From assembly GCA_029531795.1 (NCBI GenBank), contig JAPEIS010000006.1:868001-932000 (forward strand): a DNA stretch of 64,000 nucleotides, written 5' to 3'. Below are positions 37,173 through 46,990 of the stretch, in pieces. The stretch comes from Sclerotinia nivalis (taxonomy: Eukaryota > Ascomycota > Leotiomycetes > Helotiales > Sclerotiniaceae). Under the pieces are notes generated by a model. It had not been told where the DNA came from and ran no database searches. It saw only the letters and a list, made by a program, of their open reading frames with translations. The position numbers and the translations under genes were made by a program. The first letter of the stretch is position 1, and every line of letters begins with the position of its first letter.

Positions 37173-38493
37173 TCATCCTTTCAAACTCCCTCCAAATAAA
37201 TCCCGCTCCTCTTTTAATCTCTGTTCGCGTTCCATCTTTCTTTTTTTAATAACCTTCTCATCTTCTTCACCCCCTTCTTTCCCATCTACTCCTTCTCGTT
37301 TCATCCTCTGTAGCCCGACTAAATCTGCTTTTTCGGGGTTTCGACATTTCTTTAATTTCTTAACTAGGGCTTGGATCTCTTGTCTCTGTTCGGGAGTTTG
37401 CTCTTCGGGGATCGAGGATAGGACTTGAGCGAGGTTTTTGATTAATGTGAGGAGTTTTTGGTGGGTTGATGTTGATGGCGCGGTGTTCGTATCTGGGTTG
37501 GAGGGGTTGTAGGATTTAAGAGCGAGGTAGAATGTTGTTAAGGGGGCGGAAGCGAGGTAGAGGGATGCGAACATTATTTGGGAGGGGGTGTAGTGGAAAT
37601 AGGCATCGCATAATAGAGCGCTGGTTTTGAGATATCGTCGTGCGATTCCGTGGCTTTCTAATACTAGTTTTTGCATGTTGGCGGGTCGTTGCGGTTCCAG
37701 TTCGGGCGGGACGGGGATCTTGTGGGTGGAGATGGAGAGGAGTTCCATGATTGCTCCTTCGAGACCGCGGTAGGGGTGTCGGATGTCGAATTGGAAGCGG
37801 ATTCCTTGGGTGAGGAGGAATTCTGAGGAGAGGATTTCTTCGGTGGTGGTTTTGCCGATGTCGCTGGCGAATCTGGTGATGCGGAAATAGTGATTTTCGG
37901 TTTTGGTAGAGAAGAAGAGGGCGGTTTTTAGGATGGTGGTGGGGGAATACGTCATTAGACTGTGGCTTATATAGAACCGGCGGATGTATTGGATTGCGGT
38001 GGCCTGTAATTGAGAAGAACATTAGAGATCTTTGAACAAAGACAAGTTGCGATTCGCCAGACATCTACCGTGTCCCATTGGGGAAAACTGGCCTGTCCCA
38101 CGAGATAGGACCGGCATTAAGCAAGTCCTTCTAGCAGAATTGGGAAACTTTCAAGTGAGAAAAACATACCTTAACTTCAATCGGCACACCCAAATGATCC
38201 CCCAATTGTAGCGTCTGCCTACAATAATAGTCCATCAACTTCAATTCCTCATCCACGGTCAAACAATCCACATCGCCCTCTGGCAAAGCAGTGCTAGCCG
38301 ACCTGCTATTCTCCGCCTCACTGTTATCATTTGAGGATGCAGCCCTGGCTTCTCGGGCGCGTCGAACGGCATCTCGAACCTGTGCTGTGGCTAGAGCATT
38401 TGTGCTTTCGCGCAAGGAGCGGAGTGCGGAGGGTGTGTAGGACCAGTGTCGATATTGGGTAGAAGTGCGATAGCGGGCGTCTTCGGTGGACAT
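37173..38493 (-). CDS. Cyclin H homologue, Ccl1-type TFIIK cyclin (384 aa)
   Basis: Exon 1 (38493-38170) and exon 2 (38003-37173) join in frame after a 166-bp intron (GTATGT to TTACAG). The N-terminus (YRTSTQYRHWSYTPSALRSL) is the cyclin H/Ccl1 signature. The first cyclin box spans about residues 80-200 and crosses the junction at EVK/ATAIQYIRRFYISHS, matching the conserved ATAxxYxxRFY segment. A second cyclin-like fold follows (about 205-300). The C-terminus is highly charged (KKRKMEREQRLKEERDLFGG). Cyclin H binds the CDK7/Kin28 kinase in TFIIH, phosphorylates the RNA polymerase II tail and activates CDKs in the nucleus. Length fits yeast Ccl1 (about 393). A Ser/Glu-rich insert at about 40-70 is typical of fungal versions. 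It is divergently arranged with the dioxygenase gene over 444 bp. Confidence 0.93.
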
Positions 38494-38937
38494 GATGAAA
38501 GTTAGTGGAGGTGATTATGGTTTCATGGTTACTCCGTATATTGTGAGGTTATTGATAGTATGAGGTGTTGGTGGGGTGTGGGAGCTTAGGGCCCAGGGAT
38601 ATTCGGAAATACTTTGTTCCGCTGATTTGGCTCGTCATACATCAACATCATCACAATGCTTTCAAGAAATATACAAACTATTAAACATGTACATAGCAAA
38701 TAGAATGTGGTAAGCGGAAAAATTTATTGATAATTTTTGTAATGTAAGCATCAGGAGGTAAATCTAAAAGTGACACGTCGTTTCCAATGTATAGAACTAC
38801 CAAATATCAAATATCCATCAAACGGAAACCCGAGCCGAGGCACCGAAATACATTCAAATATCATAAGACGAAAATCTCAAAGAAATCCATATTAATTTCA
38901 TCAATTTATGATGATATAACTAAAGCAATTCATCAAC
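38494..38937. promoter_or_regulatory. Divergent promoter region between cyclin H and dioxygenase genes
   Basis: The 444 bases separate two divergent start codons, so both promoters must lie here. The sequence is AT-rich in the dioxygenase-proximal half. I do not see a strong TATA box for either gene. Confidence 0.5.
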
Positions 38938-41191
38938 ATGTATCGCTCCATTCTTCGAGTCCAACGAGTTAGTCGTGTTGCTTCTCGTGTTGCTTCTCGT
39001 CGCTGCTATAGTAGTGTGCCTGAGATAAATCCCGAGCCTACTTTACCAACAAAAGAAGATGGCCACAACACAGTTCCCCATACGCCTGGTATCAGAAACC
39101 AGCGGGATCAATCTACGGATGAACCTGAGGATAAATCTGGGCCAGGTCCATTCAAACGTTTGAACATGGTAAATGATGTATATCCTTCATACACACGCAC
39201 CAAAGGTCAATTTCTTCAAGATACCACTCGTGGCTCACCTAAAGAGCTAGATAATGTATATCCTTCATACAAACGTGCCAATAGCCAATTTATTCTTGAT
39301 ACCACTCATGGCCCACCTGTGCCTCTGCGAAAGAATAACCGACCTCCAAATTTCATACGGCCTCTTCTCAATGATGGACTTTCAGCGCAGGAAAAAGCAA
39401 ATGAGGAGTCGATTAACTCCACCGCCGACCTTGGAGAAGAGATTATCCATCCAAAATTAGGAAAAGGTTATCGGGAGAACCTTCGTTTGCTTGACAATGG
39501 AGCATTCATGCCAATCAACTTCGTCGATGGGCCTGATTCGATGTAGGTGCACCTGCCCATATATCTTCATAATTTCAAGGGCTAACGGTTTTATAGTCCA
39601 CGTCGGTGGCTTAGGTAAGAAATGGAAGAATTTATTGAATTTCCAAGATTTTTAATCACTCAGTTGATAATATTTTAGAGACAATTGTCGTTGTGCAAAA
39701 TGCAGACGTCCTGATACTATGCAGCGAGAAGTAAACATATTCTCGGTAAATATCCCAATCATTAGTATGAGGGAGTTTCTGACAGATTAAAGTCTGACCT
39801 CAAGGTACTTCCAAATTCTATAAACCGGGCCAAACATGAGGGGCTTGAAGTAACATGTATGCACTTTGCCCTACATTCATCTTCAATGCTAACCTTGCAC
39901 AGGGCTCGATAGCGTAGGTGATGATGCTAAGCCAGATCATGTTACTATTTACCCATGGGATTGGCTTCACAAATATGAGGTTTACCGCAACGCAAATAGG
40001 TTCCGGCATGATAAACCTATACTCTTTACTGCCAAGCGAGGGGTAGATGATTTAGCGGAAGGAGGAGGTACAATGCCTAATCCAGAGTAAGCCTATGCCA
40101 TTCGTCATGTTCTGCAATATTTTGAGATCTTTTACAGTAGCCATCAAGTTGTCCTTTGGGACTCGTTTATCGGAAAAAACCCACCTACAGTCAATTACGA
40201 TGAAGTTATGGCTAGCGACACTGGTGTAGGGAAATGGACACGCATGATTGTGAGTTCTTTGATATTTTCAGTATTCCAAGTATTCATTAGTAATTTTCTC
40301 AGCACAACTATGGTTTCTGTTTCGTAGATGGAGTTCCAGTATGCCCTGAAAAGACTCAAGAGCTTCTCGAACGCATCGCTTTCATTCGCCCCACACACTA
40401 CGGTAAAATCTAGATACTTTAAATCGATTGGCCTTCATGATTAGCTGACGTCTCTAGGTGGTTTCTACGACTTCACATCCGATCTGACAATGAAAGACAC
40501 AGCCTATACCAGCGAAGCCATTGGTCCCCACACCGACACAACCTACTTCACCGACCCCGCCGGTCTCCAAATGTTCCATCTCCTTTCTCACACCGAAGGC
40601 ACCGGCGGCGAATCCCTCCTCGTCGACGGTTTCTGGGCTGCCCGCTCACTTCGCAATCGCTACAAAGATTCTCTATCAAAAATAGCTGTTCCTTGGCATG
40701 CTAGTGGTAATGATGGCATTAACATTACTCCCAATAGGCCATATCCCGTTCTCACGATGAATACGAATCGTGCGGCGACGCAGATACGATGGAATGAGGC
40801 GGATAGGGGAACTATTCATCCAGGGTACTCTCAGGAGTGGTACGAGGCGGCAAAAACGTTTAATGATAGGGTTAATGATCCGAGGTTACAGTATTGGTCG
40901 CAGCTCGTACCGGGACGGGCTTTAAGTGAGTTTTTAAGCATTCTTTTTTGGAATTTTCAGTGGCTAATTCCCGGGCAACAGTCTTTGATAACTGGAGAGT
41001 TCTTCATGGAAGATCAGAATTCACGGGTAAAAGACGTATATGTGGTGGATACAGTAAGTCGGAATTATCTTTAATACCGTTTATTAAACGATTCAAGATA
41101 CTAATACAACACAGTTAACCGTGATGACTATGTCTCGAGATACTTGAACACAAACTTCACCCGAGAACAAATCCTGGAGAAGATACTATGA
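38938..41191 (+). CDS. Trimethyllysine/gamma-butyrobetaine dioxygenase family protein, mitochondrial (588 aa)
   Basis: Ten exons keep frame throughout: 38938-39542, 39597-39614, 39679-39745, 39793-39856, 39903-40086, 40138-40249, 40303-40402, 40458-40925, 40982-41053, 41115-41191. The exon-4 acceptor could instead be 39805. Residues 1-26 (Arg/Ser/Val-rich, no acids) are a probable mitochondrial presequence. The small N-terminal GBBH-type domain begins RWLRDNCRCAKCRRPDTMQR (about 206-225), with zinc-type cysteines. The 2-oxoglutarate/Fe(II) core has His408 and Asp410 (GPHTDTTYF) and His548 (NWRVLHGR). The family hydroxylates trimethyllysine or butyrobetaine in carnitine synthesis; I favour trimethyllysine dioxygenase but cannot exclude the other. 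Exon 2 is an 18-nt microexon. An unusual extension (about 27-200) contains two imperfect copies of a VYPSYxRxxxQFxxDTT unit. Confidence 0.9.
39148..39320 (+). repeat. Imperfect internal duplication in the dioxygenase N-terminal extension
   Basis: Two adjacent segments encode related peptides of about 23 residues: DVYPSYTRTKGQFLQDTTRG and NVYPSYKRANSQFILDTTHG. The DNA copies start near 39175 and 39256 (both with GTATATCCTTCATACA). The duplication lies outside the catalytic domain. Confidence 0.8.
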
Positions 41192-42094
41192 TCGTGGATG
41201 TGGTGGCTATTTTCAATGTCTCTTCTTTAGGCGGCAGAGTGAATATGACGAGCGATCAATAGATGGTGGTCTAGCTCGGCAATAGAAACAATTACTAGAT
41301 AGTGCACAAAGGCATAGACATAGACTTGTTGGCCTGGTAGAATAGTAAAGAAGAGATGTGAGAGATGTTATAAGATGAGAGAGAGGTAGAGTGAACCAAA
41401 GGGTATTTTATAACTCCGCAGAAGTTTACAGTGATTTTTTATTTCAAGCACAGGGTTTCAATGATCCGGACTACTGGGAGTCCTGTTCGAGCACGTACGT
41501 CGAGAAGAATATGCTCGAATCATATGCTCGAATCGAGAAGTATGATGCAAGTGCAAGCTTCTCTTTCACTACCTCTGGCGAATTATCTACATGTTATACT
41601 GTTTCATATGATTTTATATCCTGTGTTTCTTTGGCCCCTATATCTCTCCTTCGAGATAATAGTCAAGTATTGAATGGGAAGCACTCACTTTCTTACCAAT
41701 CAGTTTTTGGACTTACATTCTCACTTTGTAAATAACACCAGCTTTTACTAGTCATAGATTTGTATTTTGTGTAAATTAATAACGCTGTGTTAAGTTGCTA
41801 ATTGTGACCTAGTTCGATATCAAGAAAATTCCACACTTTTTTTTTACTGTTGCAATCAGTGATCTTTCAGGCATGCCTTGCTAAAATAACCCTCTCAATC
41901 GTATCCCATCTCCTGTTTGTCCTAGATGCCGGTCTTTCGTACCTGCGACGTTGGAAGCCAGTGATTGCGTATAAAAATGACATTGAAGGAAAATCGGAAA
42001 TCAGAGCTTTGAGAGTGAAGCAGATGCTATTGGCGAGTACTTTTGAATGAGACCCCGGTAACCATCTCATTGTCAAATCTCAATTGAGATATTG
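41192..42094. other. Intergenic, no gene recognised
   Basis: Three-prime flank of the dioxygenase gene and the downstream side of the coiled-coil frame. Plus frames at 41391-41735 and 41850-42050 have no features. A T tract lies near 41837. Confidence 0.5.
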
Positions 42095-42779
42095 TCATGA
42101 GGCACTTGCGAGGATCAAGAAGTGTATTCGTTTCCTTGCTTTTCTCTCCAAGTCCTCTTCTGCGATTTTGAGCAGCTTTGCCCAGTTCGCAAGATTCTTT
42201 GCCCTTTTGTTGTGCTCCAAAATCTTACCTGGCAATCTTGCTACCATGTCACAAATGCTCTGGCACTCCCTTCGCTCTTCGTTGAACGACGATACTTCTT
42301 TGTTATACTCCCATATGTCTTTTTTGTAGTCGTCTAATGATATGTAGAACTTTGCCAGCGCTGTCTTGTAATCTGTTGTCTCCTCCACGATTTTCAATAT
42401 TTCTTCGTTGCGCGCAAATTCTGCGTTAGGTTTGTACTCATTTAGCACCCCGCCGACTTCTATTTCCATAGATTTCATTCCCACGGCTTTTCCTTCCATA
42501 GGTTCTGCTTTTTGGATTTTGAGCTTTGCTGCCATAATTTCTGCTTCCATTTTTTTTTACTTCCATAGCTCCTGCTTCTAGGATTTTGAGCTTTGCATCT
42601 CTTCTGGCGAACATGCACTTTTGTTCACGTTCTCTTTCGTTGAGCCAGTATTCCCTATCTAGGAGAGCTCTGTTTATTTGGCTTTCCACCATCTGTTCTC
42701 TTTCGAGTATGTCTGAAATGCGGGGATGTTTTCTGGTCATTGTGATTGTTGGGCTCGACTTGACAATGTGACTATTCAT
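42095..42779 (-). CDS. Coiled-coil hypothetical protein, frame broken at a homopolymer (about 228 aa if joined)
   Basis: Two overlapping minus-strand frames read as one protein if one A is removed from the nine-A run at 42550-42558. The upstream part (start 42779, alternatively the ATG at 42740) is Glu/Arg-rich (ILEREQMVESQINRALLDRE) and ends KLKILEAGAMEVKK. The downstream part begins MEAEIMAAKLKIQKAEPMEG and continues charged and helical to FYISLDDYKKDIWEYNKEV and LANWAKLLKIAEEDLERKA. The predicted fold is a long coiled coil with no enzymatic motif; the family is not recognised. KLKIxxA occurs on both sides of the break. The break may be a sequencing error, a real null allele or a programmed slip; the first is most likely for a run of nine. 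Confidence 0.5.
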
Positions 42780-44528
42780 TTGCTCAGTTAGCTATGCAAA
42801 GCTCGAGTCAGACTCCAAACTCACGATCTGCTATTTACCCGAAGTATGGCAATAAGAATTTTGTGCTTTGGATTGATTTTGCGAGTGGAGAGGTTGAGGT
42901 AGGATGATCATGATTGGTGTTTGTCTATAGCATGAGTCTCCCTAATCTTATAGTATTAGTACAGCAGAAGAGGGATAGATATTGACTAATACCTTAAGAA
43001 TCCTTCAATCGAAGCAAACTTCAAGCAGAACGCCTTTCTAGTCTTGTTCAAGAAATACAGTTCACAAGTCTACTGCACCATCGAAAACCCACAAAGCCAG
43101 AATCAAGATTGCCATGCAAATGCTTGCAAGTTCCCTTAATGTTATAGATGAAATTGGATCGGATACTGGTAGACCGGTAAGTAAGCAATAAGGGACCCAG
43201 AGCAAACCGTTCAAAAGAATGTGCAACTGGGAATGCAAATGGCGAAATAAAAAAGAAGCCAAAAGAAAAACAAAAAGAAAGAAAAGACTGATGCCCGTCA
43301 ATTCTGATAACATTTGGTTAATTTATACTGCGGTATTGACACTGTTTTGCAAGTTTGTGATTTTTTAGTAATGTATTATGCTCTCTAGATGTGCCAAAGC
43401 TTTAGTGAAGTGATTTCAGCCGCATTTCCTAGGGAGTACGAAAGTAGCAAGAACCCTCAACATCGGTTAGTCCTACCTGCCCTTCTTCTTTTCCGCGCTC
43501 TTACCAATCTTTCTCTCTTTCCTCTGTTTATTTATGTCACTTCCTTGGCCTTTCCCAAAATTTTCAAAAAAGAGGAATCAAAACAATTGTTTCCCAACAC
43601 AAAATACAATCAAAAAGACATTCATAGCTTTGTATACCTATCAATTTAAAGCCTCCGAGGAGTTTCCCGCATTATTTACTTTTTTCGAGGAATTATCCCT
43701 GATTCTTCATTCCATACAGTTGTTATGCATCAGGTAACTTCAGCTTATTGCCAATTATGCATTTACATCACCTGGTCTTTCACTCATCCACGATTTACCA
43801 CCTCTGAAGTTCAAATCGAATAGTCATTGAGTCGCTTCAATGTAAGGTCCTCGTACAAACTTTAGTCCTATTCTAGTCCTACTTCGAGGTAGGTCTAATT
43901 TCCCATTATTTCCCATAATCATCCGCTTGTGATGAGGATGTAGAAGAGGAAGCAGTAAGACTCGAATTAATTGTATGTGGAGATTGAAGCGCGGTAGAGA
44001 ATCCTATGGAAGGTGCGTGTGCTAGAGTCAAAGGAGTATATATTGGAGAACTCAGAATTCGTATTCATCGCTACAATGAGATAAATACACCAATTAGAAT
44101 ACCACACAAGTCAAACCCTCGTCTTCAGTATCCATTCTTCCTCATGCATGGCAGGCCACATCTTGCAACGAAAAGGAACTCAATCCCGGCTATCAAAAAA
44201 TCAGCAATGTATCCAAACAAGCAGGAAGACGGAGCAGAACCTTACAACCACAAGGCCATCCAAGCACCAGACTCAAGTCATCATCAACCAACACTTTATA
44301 CACGAAAATCGAAAATCGAAGGTTCGATTAGATCACTTAGCTCCTCATTTGAGGGTTCCCAGCTAGCACGCAACGAGGACGTGTGATCAAAGCTAGCCAC
44401 CCTATAGACGAATTAGTAGTTAGCGAAGGGGGAATACTTATCCAATTATACCATATCCTCCACCCACGACCAGCTCTCATGAAGCCCCATCGAGTGAGCT
44501 TCCAATGAGACTGTCCTAAACCAACCAA
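42780..44528. other. Intergenic, no gene recognised
   Basis: The minus frame at 43062-43313 is hydrophobic (Leu/Phe-rich) but lies opposite a purine-rich stretch and has no family match I trust. The plus frames at 43389-43737 and 44006-44386 lack features. Confidence 0.45.
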
Positions 44529-44674
44529 GCCAAGGAGATATCGCCAAGACACTCCCTAAAAGAAGTGAAAAGCTTCAGCCAAGGAGATATCGCCAAAACA
44601 CTTTCTAATAAAAGTGAAAAGCTTCAGCCAAGGAGATATCGCCAAGACACTTCCTAAAAGAAGTGAAAAGCTTC
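44529..44674. repeat. Tandem repeat, three 49-bp units
   Basis: Three head-to-tail copies start at 44529, 44578 and 44627. Each begins GCCAAGGAGATATCGCCAA and ends GTGAAAAGCTTC. The copies differ at only a few positions. The repeat is intergenic, with no clear coding frame. Confidence 0.9.
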
Positions 44675-45808
44675 TAGAAATAAACGAGACAAGGCCAAGG
44701 GGTATAGCATGAACAAATCACCTAAGTGAAAAGTCCGACAAGCGTTCCCCGAGAGCCAAGTTCGTGAAAATAATCTCGTCGAGTAACTGGACGAGAACAG
44801 TATAAATCCATCGAAATGCATCGAATATCCTGCTAGTCTTATCGAGCGCAGCTAGGATTTTGGTTGAAAAGATTCGATTTTTGCAAGTCGAAGTGGATAA
44901 AGAGGTCGAATTCAACATTTTGTGATGGTTTAAAGATCTGGGCGTAACTTATCGCGAGCTTGCCCAGTCTTGTATGACAATATGTTGGTGAAGTGATGTG
45001 ATTCGAATGTCGAGTCAAGAAAGAATCTCTGCTTGTCGTCTCGAGAGCAGCAGAGGGCGCATTCTTTCTTGATCGACGAAGGGTGTGTGTGTGGAGATTT
45101 GAAGATGTGAGGTGAGGTGATGATTGAGTGCGTTTAAAAGAGTTGAGGTTTGAGAGAGCTGTGTTGACTTCCACAACGCGCTGCACAGTCTCTTTTGAAC
45201 TCTTTGATATAGTATAATCTAACCTGTGACCTGAAACCTTTCCTGGAATATGGTGGTGGAGTCGAAGTGGTAGTCGCCGATCGATCGGGGCATCGTTCGA
45301 CGACTTGGGTTTGGGGATATGTAACGTGATTAGCAAATGTCTCAAGTCAAAAGGGGGGAAGGGGTTAAACTGACCATTTATTCTGAAGGTATGAACCGAA
45401 TTCGAGCGACCACAGCTCGTATGTCTCTAATCTGTAAACCATTAACGAGCAAAAGTAAAGTAAAAAGGGGATTAAAATCGCCAAAAAAAAAGCAAAAAAA
45501 GCAAAACAAAAATGGCTCGCCGGCCTCCCCCAAATAATGACAAAGGAAAGAAATATGTACAAGATGCGATGTTCGCTTTATTGGTGATTGTTTTGTGATA
45601 CCTTGAAGGATAGATATTCAGGTTACCAATCTGAAAATCTATTCCAACAAGGCCTTTATTTTAAATATTTTTTTGGCGATGGCTGATAAAAGCACATCTA
45701 TTTTGGTTGAAAAAAAGAAAAGGATTACTAACCTGGGTCCGGGGATTCCAGGAAGGGTCAGGTCAGGTCACAGGTTAGTAGTTAATAGTTAATAGAAGAT
45801 ACAGTGCA
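44675..45808. other. Intergenic, doubtful open frame on the minus strand
   Basis: The minus frame 44839-45345 (168 codons) is His/Ser/Thr-rich without motifs and is probably chance. A-rich tracts occur near 45480-45510, and a GGTCAGGTCA plus TTAATAG duplication near 45758-45795. Confidence 0.4.
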
Positions 45809-46792
45809 TCAATGTCCACCATGATTGATGCAACCGTATCTTCTATATTGGTCCCGAAGGACATGGAAACCCAGAGCATATTCGTCTGGTTCGAGAATTG
45901 CATCAGAGTAGTCTACCTCCGGATCTAAAAATCCTTCGGAAAGACTCTCTCTGCACTTAGTGCAGGTTGCATTCTCGTCGCAGCGTTCGAATGTGCTCTG
46001 GGCTATTGGGAGGAAATAATTTCCATCCCGTTTAGTGAACCATCCAGTAGCGTTGCCTTCTTGATCTCTTTCCTCAATAAGAGGAAAGGTCTCGTGAGGG
46101 CATCGCTTCTGACCCAAGTATTTCTGGTGATAGTTCTTCATTTTCTTAGGGACCACATAAGTGATTACCCTTCCACGAATACTATCACCGCTTGGTCCTG
46201 CAAAGCTGACTCTTTTCGCAGAGCGAGAAGAGGAGCTTCTGAAGCAGGACTTCAGCTGAAATACAGGGGCATCCGTCATCTCGACTTCAATTGAAATGAC
46301 TTCAGAGATTTCGGCATATGCCGACGCAACTTCCGTCATTTCAACATCCGTCATGGTGATGATGGATGAGATGGTTTTGTTTTGTTGCGCGCCAGCAACA
46401 GAAGAAGAACGAATAACTTCCTTGGATCTTTGACGAGAAGGAAGTTGATTCATTAATCTTCTCTCCATGAGAGAAGGAGTGAAGGCCGATCTAATAAAAG
46501 GCCTTCTCTTTCTCTCTGGAGAAGCAGAAGCAACCATGATTGAGCCGGCAAGCTCTTCAACTCGGGTCATCTTCTTGGTAGAAGATGAAGCAACGAGTTG
46601 GGCTGCTTGTGGCTCAGGAAGCGACTGAGTAATAGGTTGAGGAGCGACCTGGATGACAACAGGTGTTTCCTCGAGGGTGAGAGGGTTGGAGATGAGGTAG
46701 ACACAGGCAGCAACCACAAGGGTTGTGCCCATGACTTGGAGGAAGGCAAAGAAGGACATTGCAACGATTGATGTTGGAACAAAAATCGGCAC
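45809..46792 (-). CDS. Hypothetical protein with N-terminal membrane segment and RVSF motif (327 aa)
   Basis: A single frame from ATG at 46792 (alternative ATG at 46759) to TGA; the family is not recognised. Residues about 9-35 (FFAFLQVMGTTLVVAACVYL) form one strong hydrophobic helix, so the protein is a likely single-pass or signal-anchored membrane protein. A Ser/Val/Glu-rich linker follows. At about 190-200, SAKRVSFAGP contains the K/R-V-x-F consensus that docks protein phosphatase 1; this is a motif match only. The C-terminal third looks folded (RVITYVVPKKMKNYHQKYLG, then GWFTKRDGNYFLP) and has a Cys cluster, CDENATCTKC, that could bind zinc. Upstream on the minus strand is a strong CT tract typical of fungal promoters. 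I judge it a real but lineage-restricted gene. Confidence 0.7.
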   Translation of the reverse strand: MPIFVPTSIVAMSFFAFLQVMGTTLVVAACVYLISNPLTLEETPVVIQVAPQPITQSLPEPQAAQLVASSSTKKMTRVEELAGSIMVASASPERKRRPFIRSAFTPSLMERRLMNQLPSRQRSKEVIRSSSVAGAQQNKTISSIITMTDVEMTEVASAYAEISEVISIEVEMTDAPVFQLKSCFRSSSSRSAKRVSFAGPSGDSIRGRVITYVVPKKMKNYHQKYLGQKRCPHETFPLIEERDQEGNATGWFTKRDGNYFLPIAQSTFERCDENATCTKCRESLSEGFLDPEVDYSDAILEPDEYALGFHVLRDQYRRYGCINHGGH

Positions 46793-46924
46793 GCCGACTA
46801 AGAAAGAGTAAAGTGAGGTGAGAGCGTGGTAAGAAGTTGGGTATCGATGAGTTGGTAGCTCAAAGATAAAAGCAGAAGAAGTCAGAGTATGCAGTAAGAT
46901 GAGATTGAAAAATCAAAGTAATCA

Positions 46925-46990
46925 AAAGTGCATTCGCTGAAGAGAGAAAGAAAGAAGAAAGAAAAGAAAAGAAATGGAAAGAGAGGACAG
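46925..46990 (-). promoter_or_regulatory. Pyrimidine-rich tract upstream of the 327-aa gene
   Basis: On the minus strand the sequence is almost pure C/T for about 50 bases (46935-46985 on plus is nearly all A/G). Such tracts are common just upstream of transcription starts in filamentous fungi. Confidence 0.4.

Noticed and set aside
43062..43313. Hydrophobic minus frame vaguely like a PMP3-type proteolipid
   Set aside because: The order of the hydrophobic segments is wrong for that family, and the frame lies opposite a purine-rich tract that alone explains the Leu/Phe content.
44006..44386. 126-codon plus frame
   Set aside because: No features, chance-like composition, adjacent to tandem repeats.
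44839..45345. 168-codon minus frame rich in His, Ser and Thr
   Set aside because: No motif, no homologue recognised, and biased composition suggests a chance frame.
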